A stretch of 64,000 nt of DNA from Erythrophleum ivorense. Its lineage: Eukaryota; Streptophyta; Magnoliopsida; Fabales; Fabaceae. The DNA is taken from the NCBI GenBank assembly GCA_026724425.1, contig JAIUCV010000084.1, forward strand, positions 3,466,001 to 3,530,000, written 5' to 3'. Both the position numbers and the translations under genes were made by a program. Of the stretch, positions 46,476 to 57,831 are shown piece after piece. Position 1 is the stretch's first letter, and every line of letters begins with the position of its first letter. Below the pieces are notes generated by a model. That model had not been told where the DNA came from. It ran no database searches and worked only from the letters and a program-made list of their open reading frames with translations.

Positions 46476-49400
46476 CTATTATTTCATTTGCATATATATA
46501 TATATTTTTCTTATTTATTTTTATTTTCTTTTCATATGATATTTGTTATTTAAATTGATTTTCGTAATATATTAAATTGATTGCTAAATTGAATAATTAT
46601 TTGAAAATTGTCTAGAAGAAGTTTCATCATAATAATTCTTATATAAGTCTTTCCATATTAATTCAGTCAAAGTTGAATTAATTTGACCATTAATTTGAAA
46701 TATTCTTGCATTAAATAATTGATAGAATGATTGAATTATTTTATTTTATGATATTATTATCATTGTTTATATCATATGTATAGATCATATATTTTACAAA
46801 TATACAGATTTATCTATCATCATTTTTGTTTTTGATGATATTAAAATAAATAATTGATTATAAAGCAATCCAAATAAAAAGATTAATCACCAGAAGTGAC
46901 ATACATAAATCTAAAGAAAATGAATAATCACCAGAAGTGATATAATGTAAAGAGTAATCTAAAGAAAGTGATTGTATTATAAAATCACATGATTTGAAGT
47001 CTATAAGTAAGAATAATACTATTAATATAAAGATGTTAAAATACATCAAATACATCACAAAAATATTGTTGTCCTGCAGACACAATAACATTAATATATT
47101 TGAGAAGTATTTTTTTGTTGTTGTCTTGTAGACACAAAAAATATTATAATATTTTAAAAGTAATTTTAAATATTATTGTCTTGTAGACAAAATATAACAA
47201 ACTCAAATTATCACCTGAAGTGATAATAAAAAGGTAATTGTTATTAATATTAATTGTTTTAATTATGTTTGTTTTTATACATATATGTAGTTTGATAATA
47301 TTTATTTATTTATTTATTTTTCCATCATCAATTTGAATATCTTATATTTGCATCTAAGATTACATGACCTGAAGTCTGTAAATAATTTTTAATTATCCAG
47401 AAGATAATGTGTATCAATGTATATTCTAATCTTAGATAAATAAAATTGTCCAGTAGACAAAAGATTACTAAAGAAAATTTAAGAAATTATTTTGATAAAA
47501 TAATGAGTTACTAATGAGAATCTTGAATCTTGTCTAATTGGTTATGATTCATTCCCTGAAGTGAATGTGATATGCGAATAAATGATTAAATATGTGATCA
47601 TATAGACATATGATGGTTAATGTCAAAGTCAAGATCAAAGAGTTTTATTTCAAAAACTCAAATTCTCATAAGAAGTGAGAAAATAAAGATAGTAGCAAAT
47701 AAAATATATATATCTCTGGAAGAATATACAATCATTGATGCATTATATCTCTAAAGTCCCAGAAGTGAAAGAATTAAAGATATAATACAAATATCAAAAG
47801 TTTAAAGAATCAAAGATATAAGACATAATTCAAGATGGATATGTTATTGATTATATATTATGATTCAATTCGAGATAGATGAACCAGAAGTATCATCATC
47901 TCGAGGGGGAGAATGGATGAATCCCACAATCAATATATAATAAGTGAAACATCTAGAAGATTATGTTCACACTCAAGATAAACTTGATCATTGATCAAGA
48001 AAAATCTAACAATCCCTATATCATAGTCCAGAAGATTATATTCAAAGATAAATGATCTTGATGAATCATATATAAAGTAACTCCAAGGGATTTCAAAGTT
48101 AATCAAGTTAAGACAATATATGAAGAAAAGTTAAATAGATGTTATATAGTAAACCAGAAGATAACCGAATATAACATACTTTGGCATGAACTGGTTAGAC
48201 CATTCCGGTTCAAGAATTATGCGAAGTAAAATACAACATGTAGACATTTATTGAAGAACTAGAAGATTCTTCTTAATGATTTCTAATATGATATTTTATC
48301 ATAAGAGATTATGATAATGCAACAATTATCACTAGCCAAAATAGATTTGGAATCTATTCATTATTCTAGAAAGTATACAAGAAATATTTATGGTTTAATA
48401 ACACATTTGCAACAAGATAATTGTATGTATCAACGTTATAGTCCGCAACCTGAAGTTTGTGAGATTACTTGGTAATACTAGTGAATTCACATCTTAAGTC
48501 TTTGATGAGAAAAACATGTTTATAAACATTAACGCTGAACATCCAGTAGCAAATGTTCATACACAAAATGCAAAAGCATTAATTCGCATAAAGCCAATGA
48601 GTAACTAAAAGTTCTCCCCATCAAAATTGGTTTTGGGTCAGAAACCTAATAAATTACATCTTTAAGTATTTGGATGTACAATATACATCAATATTGCTCC
48701 ACCACAGCAATATAAGATGGATCCTCGAAAGAGGTGGTAGATATATGTTGGATATGAATCTCCTTTGATAATATCTATAGCTATCCATGAAGGATTTAAA
48801 TATGGCTTGATATGCATATTGTCATCTTAGTAAGCCAATCTTTCCAACATGAGGGGGAGAAAATAAACAGTTGGAAAAAGATTAAAGTTGGAATGAATTA
48901 TCATTGATCCTCGGACTATAGAATGTGAAATAGAAGTCCTAAAGATAATTCATTCACAAAACTTAATGTATCAATTGCCAGATACATTTAGTGATCCAAA
49001 TATAGTGATTGAGTCACTTACAAGCTGTAAATGCTCTTATAAGAATTGATGTCCCAGAAGGATAATATCAAGCTGCTAGTAAGTCTAAAGAACGCATAAA
49101 GCGTGATAGACCGGTTGGTTCCGAATATTAAAATCCTCAGAAAAGTAAAAAGAGCATAAATTGATAATGGTCAAACCGAGAAAAAAAAAATTTTATATGA
49201 TCTCCAGAAGAGACATAAACATGACAAAGAAAGAAATTCAGGTACCTGAGACAAAGAAGAGATCTCGAGAATTAATTATGTCATGTATGGAATAAAATGG
49301 AACCATAAAAGCAAAACGACGTCGTAAATAAAATATTTGCATGCAATGTAGCAGTTGATGTTATGAATGAGAAAGAGGATCAAGAAACAAAGTCTATTGC

Positions 49401-50301
49401 ATTGTGTACACAAAGTAATGATTTGGCTAAATCGAAAAGAAGCAATAGACGCAGAACTAAAATCTCTTAGAAAGAGAAATGTATTTGGACCAGAAGTCCT
49501 TACACCTAAAAAGTGTAAAACGAGTGGGTTATAAATAGGCCTTTGTGCCTAAGAAAAATGATATGAAGAGATATAATCTCATGTGGTGGATGCAACTTTC
49601 AAGTTACTTAAGTTTGGCAATAGAAGAAGAACTTGACATATATGACCCACTAAACAATGACATTTATATAAAAGTCTCTGAAGGATATAATCATTGAGGA
49701 ATTAATAATTTAATCGTTATGTTCCTGAAGAACACTAGCTATTCAATCAAATGAAAATAAATATGTTTCATGGGTATAATCACGAAAGTGAATATATAAG
49801 GCTAACTAATACCCATGTATATTTATCAAAGTATTATGGATCAAAAGAGATATTTAATATGAATATCAAACTCTTGAAGAGTTATCAAAAATAGTATGAT
49901 GCAAAGAATATGAGATAAAAGATTTTGGAAGACAAAGTTGTCTTCGGTTATCTCAAATAGACAATTTAGCAAAAGATATGTTATCTTAAAAATGCTCATA
50001 TACATAAAGAATGCTCATATATATTTGGTCCCGAGGTATCATACTTAAAATGTTAATTGAGCAATGTATTGATCTTTTCACATAAAGTTTGGACCCGAAG
50101 TTCAAAAGATCAAGAAATAATTGTTTTTGTGAAAAGTTGTTATGGACAAGAAGTCCAATAAGAGATTATAAGATAATCACATGACTTTATTCATTAATAT
50201 TATACTTATAATGATTACCAACATATGGTATATATGATTGGAATGCATCTCCTGAAGAAGATGCTTCCAAGGAGGAGATATATGACGATATGTGTGGTTG
50301 T

Positions 50302-50701
50302 ACTCTTTTTCCTTATCATGGTTTTTATCCCATTGGGTTTTTCCACGAAAGGTTTTAATGAGGCAACAAAGAACACACAAATGAGAAACACGAAGGTCTC
50401 CTTTACAAAGTCCTTGTCATTCACTTATGAGATCAAGTGGAGTGAAGAGAATGATAAAGTAGATTCATTACCAAACCCAAGAAGAATGGCGATGTCAATG
50501 TTCTAAAGATTGTTCAAGTGAAGATTTTAAAGGAGTTTTCATCTACTACTTTCAAGGAGTTAGTTTATCTTATTGGATCATATCATATCAAAGATCTAGA
50601 CGGATGTTCTCATGAGGGGGAGTAATTACGCGCTGCACTCTTTTTCTTTAACAAATGTTTTTCCCATTGGGTTTTTCTTGTAAAAGTTTTAACGAGGCAG
50701 C
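50302..50701 (+). repeat. Duplicated Copia 3' untranslated block
   Basis: The text typical of Copia 3' regions, ACTCTTTTTC...CCCATTGGGTTTTTC...GAGGCA, appears twice, at 50302-50367 and 50637-50701. A GAGGGGGAG purine run precedes the second (about 50613-50621) and another (50743-50750) abuts the LTR, so the element carries two PPT-like sites. Confidence 0.8.
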
Positions 50702-50750
50702 ATCTTACGGATTTAGAAGATATTTTAGATAATGGACATCCAAGGGGGAG

Positions 50751-50898
50751 TGTTATGGGTAAATATGTGGATGCCCATTAGCCCATTGGGTCCACTTCTC
50801 CATTTTGTTTCTTCTACCTTGAAACCCTATGTTATACTCCTATATATAGGAGCTATCACTCATGGAATATGACACTTCATTCTCTCTTTCTCACAACA
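50751..50898 (+). repeat. Copia 3' LTR (148 bp)
   Basis: Identical to the 5' LTR except one G/A difference (GGGTCC versus GGATCC). Flanked on the right by the TAATG duplication. Confidence 0.93.
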
Positions 50899-50903
50899 TA
50901 ATG

Positions 50904-51303
50904 CATACTCTACGAGTATTTTTAACTAATTAAAATAAAAACAGCAAAATGAGAGAAGGATAGCTCTGTTATGTGGGAAAAAATAAACTGTTTGTGATAA
51001 ATTTGTTGATGAGAATGTCTCTCTTCACATTAATTTCTCATTTTGAATCATTGTAGACAGTTTCTTCTATTGTTTTTTTGTGTGTATTACATCTATATTA
51101 CAAGTATCTTGTCGTCTACAACACATACAGTTGGAGGTTATATGTTCTTAATTGTTAATGTTCTGCGTCAAAGTCAAGTAAAAAATATTAAAATATTACG
51201 ACATTATTATATGTAAGCTTAAACGTTGTGATACTAGTTCAGCAATATAAATAAGGGTAAATACAAAGTATTGAGGATGTTAAATCAACTTTTGTGCTAA
51301 GAA
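50904..51303 (+). promoter_or_regulatory. Upstream region of the CYP71A gene
   Basis: Only 400 bp separate the Copia insertion from the P450 start codon. A TATA-like stretch (AATATAAATAAGGG) at about 51243-51256 lies some 50 bases before the ATG. The insertion may have displaced more distal promoter sequence. Confidence 0.45.
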
Positions 51304-53222
51304 ATGGAAATGATTTTAGTCTCTATGTGCCTAACAACCCTCTTAGCCTTTCTCTTCCTAAAATCAGTCCTGAAGCGAACTGCCAACAACAAGCTTAACT
51401 TACCACCATCTCCATGGCGACTTCCGTTGATCGGAAACCTCCATCAGCTCAGCCTGCACCCTCACCGCTCCATCCGTTCCCTCAGCCTTCGTTATGGGCC
51501 ACTCATGCTCATTCATTTCGGCCGTGTCCCCATCCTCGTAGTCTCCTCTGCCGATGTAGCTCATGACGTCATGAAAATACAGGATCTTAAGTTTGCCAAC
51601 CGCCCGAAATCACAAGTTATCAAGAAAATTCTAAATGGTGGGAGAAATTTGGCCTTTTCTCCCTACGGAGAATATTGGAAGCAGATTAAGGTATATTGTA
51701 TTGTATGTCCACATATATAAGTAGTTTAATTTGCAGCTTAAGAGTATGGTATTTACATGTATATTCCAGATCTGAATGACTATACTGTATCTTCATTATA
51801 GAAAAAAACTATAAGCATCATAAAAGCATCATTCTGAATGTATGAAGTAATTTTTTTTCTTTTTTGTCTTTTTCATTTATGAACGTATTCCAAATTTTAT
51901 TGGGCTGCCTGCAGAGTGTCTGCGTTTTAAATCTTCTCAGCAACAAAATGGTTCGGTCTTTTGAGAAAGTAAGGGAAGAAGAGATAAATTTAATAATGGA
52001 GAAATTGGAGAAAGCGAGTTCTTGTTCTTCACTGGTAAATCTAAGCGAACTTCTTGGGACTTTGACGGTGGATGTGATATGTAGACTTGCCTTGGGAGGA
52101 AAATATAGCGGCTGTGACGAGAAAGGGGAAATTAATTTCAGGCACATAATAAGGACGTACATGGAGCTCTTGGGTACGTTTCCTGTCGGAGAATACATTC
52201 CTAGTTTGGCATGGATAGATAGGATCTGCAATCTAGATGGTAAAGTGAAAGACGCAATCAAGAAGTCTGACAGTTTTTTGGAAAGAGTGGTGCAAGAACA
52301 TGAAGTAGATGATGGTGCACACAAAGACAGTTCAGATTTCGTTGATATTTTGCTATCTGTTCAAAAAGATAAGACTATGGGATTCGAGTTTAACAGAAGC
52401 GACTTAAAAATCATCCTCCTGGTAAGAAAAGCAATTTTTCCTTTGCCTTATTTTATTTTATTTTTTTCCCTAGAAAATAATTAAATTAACACTATATATT
52501 CATGTTTAATCAGGATATGTTTATTGGGGGAACATCAACAACTTTCACACTAATGGAGTGGACGATGACAGAGCTTATGAGACATCCTGAGTGTATGAGT
52601 AAACTCCAAGATGAGATTCGTTCAATTTCGCCGCATAATTTATACGTAAAGGAGGAAGAAGTGGAGAAGATGACATATTTAAATGCTGTGGTCAAGGAGG
52701 CTCTCCGGTTGCATCCTCCTGCTCCGTTACTTCCCCGACTATTAACTGAAGATGTTAAATTAAAGGGATATGACATTGCTGCGGGAACACATGTAATAAT
52801 ATCTTTTTATCTCATTAGACTCAACCTAAGTACTGACAAGGATGATTTTAAACTTACTTGAAATTTGTTTTGGAACACAGGTATTTATCAATGCTTGGGC
52901 AATTCAACGAGACACGTCTTCTTGGGGGCTAGATGCTGAAGAGTTTAGACCAGAGAGGCATCTAAATTCACCTTTGGATTTCCAAGGACAGGATTTGAAG
53001 TTCATTCCATTTGGGTCAGGAAGAAGGATTTGTCCTGGAATCCGAACTTCGTTAGCCTTGGCAGAGGTGACACTTGCCAACCTTGTGAAGCGTTTCAACT
53101 GGAGAGTCGAGGTCGGACCACTGGGAGATGGGATTCCTGATTTAGTCGAAGCAATTGGTATTGATGTTTGCCGCAAGTTCCCTCTTATTGTTTTTCCATC
53201 TTCAGCTTTTTCGTCCACGTAA
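51304..53222 (+). CDS. CYP71A: Cytochrome P450, CYP71A subfamily
   Basis: A membrane-anchored ER monooxygenase. Four in-phase exons (51304-51690, 51915-52421, 52514-52792, 52881-53222) give 504 residues. Features in order: N-terminal hydrophobic anchor (ILVSMCLTTLLAFLFLKSV), Pro-rich hinge LPPSPWRLPLIGNLHQL, I-helix GGTSTTFTLMEW with the oxygen-binding Thr pair, ExxR motif EALR, RPERHL, and the haem loop FGSGRRICPG with its Cys ligand. After PPAPLLP one codon (Val in relatives) is missing. Synteny with HAK5/IIL1 and the adjacent terpene synthase points to Arabidopsis CYP71A19/CYP71A20 (At4g13290/At4g13310). The substrate is not known to me; oxidation of a terpene made by the neighbour is an inference. 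Confidence 0.9.
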
Positions 53223-53759
53223 AACACTGTTTATTTTTTTTCAGTATTTGTGTTTTTGTTTTTCCAAACCCTACTTAATAAGATAGTTTTTAGTGCAATC
53301 TAATGGAGTTCAAGAACCACATTTCAGAACATCAAACCGAACCAAGATCCCAAACTGCAAAAATAAATTTAGTAAACGCCATGTTCTTGTTTTCTTAGTT
53401 ACGTTATTTGTTTCACTTGATAAGAAGAGAACTGGTTTTCCTTGTTTAGGGAAACCACTCTTCCGTTTAAGTGGTTTCTCAGCTTTCTATTTCTGTAATC
53501 GCCATTTAAGTTTATTCTAACGAGAAGTTGTTCAAAAAAAAGGGAAACCACTCTTCCATTTCCCTCATTTTCTATGTGTAGGAGCTACCACTCTATTACT
53601 TTGATTCTTGTTCACGCCCTTCGGCCTACGCAATTCTCCTTGGACGTTTCAATCCATAATACCTTAAAATCGTTTAATAGAGTTTGGCTTGATGTTTCAC
53701 CAAAATAAGCCTTAAAAACGTTTTTTTGTGGAATATCATGGAAACATCTGAAAACTCTT
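53223..53759. other. Downstream flank of CYP71A
   Basis: A duplicated phrase (GGGAAACCACTCTTCC at about 53450-53466 and 53541-53557) occurs here. No gene is supported. Confidence 0.4.
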
Positions 53760-54090
53760 GGGTTTATTGGTTGTATGATTTATAAATCCATATAAGATTT
53801 GAAAATCTTTAAAATTAGAATGATGGATTTTAAAATACCATTATTTTATCTTTGATTTGATTATTTGTATTTTTAACTTAAAAATCTTTCCAAACCCATT
53901 GAAATCTAAAGTGGATTTTGAAATCTAAATAAGAAACTATTAAACCAATAACACCGGATTTCATTAAGTATTTAGAAATCACTGAATGAATAAGGGGGAT
54001 TTTGACAAAGATTTTAAAACCATTAATCTAATAAGGGAGCATTTTAACTTAGATTTGTAAATCTATCAAAATACATGAACCAATAAACCC
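53760..54090. mobile_element. MITE-like element with 13-bp terminal inverted repeats
   Basis: GGGTTTATTGGTT (53760-53772) and its exact complement AACCAATAAACCC (54078-54090) bound 331 bp of AT-rich non-coding DNA with internal self-similar stretches of GATTTxxAAATCT type. A target duplication is not clear, so the superfamily is open. Confidence 0.65.
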
Positions 54091-54929
54091 ACTTTAATTG
54101 TTTTTTGTTGTAAATCATGCGTGGATTATACTTTTGCATATGCTATAACTTGTTCTGATACCATTTTGCCATAAACTTAATGTAAAAAATATACATATAA
54201 AAGAATACGATACAAATTTAAGTAGTGGTGCACTACCGATGTATTGGTTTACATCAACGGACAAAAGATATTGAATAACATTGGAGGGAGAATTTCCATA
54301 ATACAATAATGATGATTAGGAGTAACAAGAATATTATACTGTAAACCTTCATTAACCATAGTTGGTTTTGAACTAGCTCGTTCAGGTCTAAACAGAGAAC
54401 TTGAGCCCATAATTCTGATCTTGTAATTTTTTAGTTAACCAGTATAAGTCAATCTGTTTGTACTCTGGTAAATACAGAGGCAAAAATTTTGTGTTTACTC
54501 ACTCTTCCAGAACATAGAAAATATATTCGAGGCATATCAACTGTTGTGATGATGCTAAAATGAAAATGATAAGTATTATATTATGATGACGATATACTAA
54601 CGATGATGGTGTTATAATGATGATGTCATTATCATGACGATATCACGATGATGTCATTGAATCTAAACAATAAGTAAAAAACTTCTATTTTAGTCTGACA
54701 AAAATAAGTTGTTTAGTTTATAGGAAAATTGCATCAAATAAGAGTAGAAATTAGGTAACTAACCATACAAAAAGTTGACCATGATATTCAACATATTTTG
54801 TATATTAATTGCCATTATACCCCCTTCTAAGATATATAAACATTTTTCTTCTTTTTTTTACTTTCATTTTTTCGTTTTATTAAATTACAGTTTGAAATTT
54901 TTGGTTTATGATTTATTTTTTTTGTGCTT

Positions 54930-55255
54930 AGAGTTTATATTTTGGGTTTATTTTTTTAGGTTGAGGGTTTAGATTTTGGATTTAGGGTTTGGTTTTTTTG
55001 TTTTAAGATTTAGATTTTGTGTTTAGGATTTTGTTGTTTGGGTTTAGGGTTTAGTTTTTTTGGTTTAGGGTTAAGATTTTGGATTTTGGGTTTAGTTTTT
55101 TTGGTTTAGGGTTTAGATTTTGGGTTTAGGGTTAAGTTTTTTTGTTTAGGGTTTAGTTTTTTTGGGTTTAAGCTTTAGATTTTGGGTTTATGATTATTTT
55201 TACGAAATTAGGGTCTCGAATTTTGGGTTTAGGGTTTAGAGTTTATGTTTTGAGT
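54930..55255 (+). repeat. Degenerate telomere-like (TTTAGGG)-related repeat block
   Basis: Many copies of GGGTTTAGGGTTTAG-like text alternate with GATTTTGG and T runs. The unit resembles the plant telomere repeat TTTAGGG on the plus strand, but it is imperfect throughout. Confidence 0.75.
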
Positions 55256-57831
55256 CTATACAAATAAATAGTACAGAAAATTTATAAATGCAGTATAGAG
55301 AACTGTTATTTCCCTCTTATGGCAAAAATGTAATTAAAGTGTGTGTGAAAGGTGATAATGGGCTAACAAAGATTTTTCTTTGTTATTGGCTTTATATTGA
55401 AAAGAGTATGACTAAATTCTTTATTATGAAGCCCAATATTGTTAGTGAACAAATTAACCCTAGTTTATATTCTATATATAAAAATAAAAAATAAATGGTT
55501 AAATGGGTAATCATTGAATCTAAAAAATACTTTAAAATGAACTAAAAAAATTGGATGACCAAAATTGACAAAATAATTTTGTGAAAAACAATTGTTTATC
55601 CTAAAAAAAATGTCTTATAAAATTAAAACATGATGGTGGGGCTCCTTTTTCCAAATTATTGTTTAGATTTTTCAGTTTAAGATTTAGATTTTTGGGTTTA
55701 AAAAAACAAAAACATTTGCTGTATTATACTAGGGAAAAAACAGAACATTATTCAAAATCCTAACTCCTTACCAATATTGTTGTAGTAAAAAAGAATTTTA
55801 TAAAGAAAATATTAAATTTCGTCTGATATGTAAATTACAAAATTTGAAGATAGAAACGAATATCAATTGTCATAATTTATCTGTTTACTACAGAACATAT
55901 ATAATAATTAGTATTAAGATATAAAATTTATTTAATAGTTATTAAGTTATAATATTATGTAGATGATAACAATGTGAATCTAATCACATGTTACAATTCA
56001 AAATCAATTGTTGTAAAGTAAGTGGCCACTACTGGCGATAAAAGTCATAGATGTTTTTTTTTTTTATTACTTTCTCTGTTTCACAAAAAATCTCATTTTA
56101 GAGTTTTGTTTTCGTTTTATAAAAAGTGTTATTTTGCATTTCCAATGTAATTTTGTTAATAAAAAACTAATTTTAACCTTGTTTTATTAGTGTATAAAAG
56201 ATAAAACATAATTTTTATTAATTTTCTTAATATACGTATAAAATAGTAAAATGACACTTATTATCAAACATAAAAACATAAATAAGGCATGGAGTGTAAA
56301 AGAAATTATTGGAATACCGAATACAATATATGAGATTAGATTGGGGAACGTGTGGCTTTTATCTGTTTTAACTGACATTTGCTCACAATTGAATGTATCT
56401 TCTTTTCGTTTATACAAAGACTGACAATTAAAGAAAGAATAGTAGTCTAGAAGACAAAAAAAGTCTTATTTTATCATACACTAAGCTGGCAGGTCATACA
56501 TAATTGCTGTTTATTGGTTTTTTTTAAGTGAACCACTCTTTATTCCAGGAAATCACGAAATATCCCATATAAGCGTGTTTGTTGTAACGAATCAAAATCA
56601 GTTGATGTAATTAAGTATTCCGGTAATGATATTTAAAATGTGGTTATTTTCTGACTGGGACTTAATGTACAAAATGTAGGTCTAATCCAAAAAAACGCAT
56701 AAACGCATATTCCGATGCTGCCAGAAAAGGACATGTGACTGTGTCCGTTATTTTTTTTTTTTTTTTTTTTTTTTTGTCGACGACTGTGTCCCTTGTTCCA
56801 TTTAATTGTAAACGGCAATAATTTTCCCACTGTCTTTATCAAAAATAACCTTTCTAATGTAACTGAAAGTTCGAAATTTCAAATAGTTAGAAACAACTTT
56901 TTCGTATAACTTTTACCAAAAAAAAAAAAAGACTTTGTAGTATATTTTTTTTCTAGATAATTTTTCTGTTACGACCAATCTTGCCATGCACGAAAGGAAA
57001 AATTGTTTCTTCCAAGAAAAGAAAAAAACACAATTTATCATTTTCAAATATAGTTAAATGATAAGATACGGTATATATATATATATATATATCTCAGATT
57101 TTGCATCTGAAGCTTAAATACTCGTTTTGAAAGTTGAATGATTCCGAAGGCTATCGATCCCGATGAACAAAAACCAAGAAGGCCAAATGATCCAAAGATC
57201 ACATACTTTAACATTTCATCCTTTTTACCCTTATTTAACATAGCATTCTATACTTTCATTAGTTATTTCATAAGATTAATGGCTTCTACTCATAATTCAT
57301 AAATAATTTAGCATAAACATGCAATATTATCAAACAGGCTCAAAAGCTAAGAACATGAATAAGGTTGTTCGAATACGGACGAAACCTTCGAATACCAAAG
57401 AAGGAACGTGCCATAAACATAAAAGAGAGAATTTGAAGACATTGTGTTGCCACAAGTTCCATCGTCCCCCTAGCCGACCTAACATATTTCATGGCTCTTA
57501 TTTAGTGGAAACGTAAAAACTCTTAGTTTCAAAACTCTAATTTAGTTGGATATTCATTCTTATTCATATCTAGTTATGTAACTTTTGTTGGATTCATTTT
57601 GAATGCAACAGAAATAAAGGTGTAAGTAATCATGGGTTGATCTTATGCATAAAAAACAACCACCATCTCATTTTACTTATTCATAGGCACCAATCAATAT
57701 CATAACAACAAACCCAAAAGCTTGTTGTTTACATGGTGTAATAAAAGATATTCCAAAATAAAAGCTACAGACGTGAATATAATAATAATTAAGAAAAAAA
57801 AACATTCTGGACCAGTCGACTACATAGACCC
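55256..57831. other. AT-rich intergenic region before the terpene synthase
   Basis: No gene is recognised over about 2.6 kb. At about 56070-56275 a stretch beginning TACTTTCTCTGTTTCACAAA and ending near ATGACACTTATTA looks like a degraded mariner/Stowaway-type MITE. A poly-T with flanking 10-bp direct repeats lies at 56737-56791. (TA)n runs lie near 57072-57094. Confidence 0.4.

Larger units (their letters stand above)
45452..50898 (+). mobile_element. Non-autonomous Copia-type LTR retrotransposon
   Basis: LTRs of 148 bp each (45452-45599 and 50751-50898; TGTTATGGG...CACAACA) differ at one base. TAATG duplications (45447-45451 and 50899-50903) are perfect. The primer site TTATCAGCACGAG follows the 5' LTR, and an AAGGGGGAG purine tract precedes the 3' LTR. 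Internal DNA contains only remnants of Copia pol full of stops: an RT-like stretch near 49440-49700 (AELKSLRKRNVFGP-like) and an integrase-to-RT linker near 48590-49150 (GCTIYINIAPPQ, RPVGS). With no reading frame longer than about 95 codons, the copy cannot encode its own enzymes, yet its LTRs look recent. Confidence 0.93.

Noticed and set aside
45600..50750. CRISPR-like or bacterial repeat array in the AT-rich Copia interior
   Set aside because: The repeats lie inside an LTR element with TSDs in a plant genome; units are irregular and no cas genes exist.
57044..57241. Small hydrophobic 65-codon frame on the minus strand
   Set aside because: It ends in an (ATA)n run and has no recognised relative; possible small peptide but unsupported.
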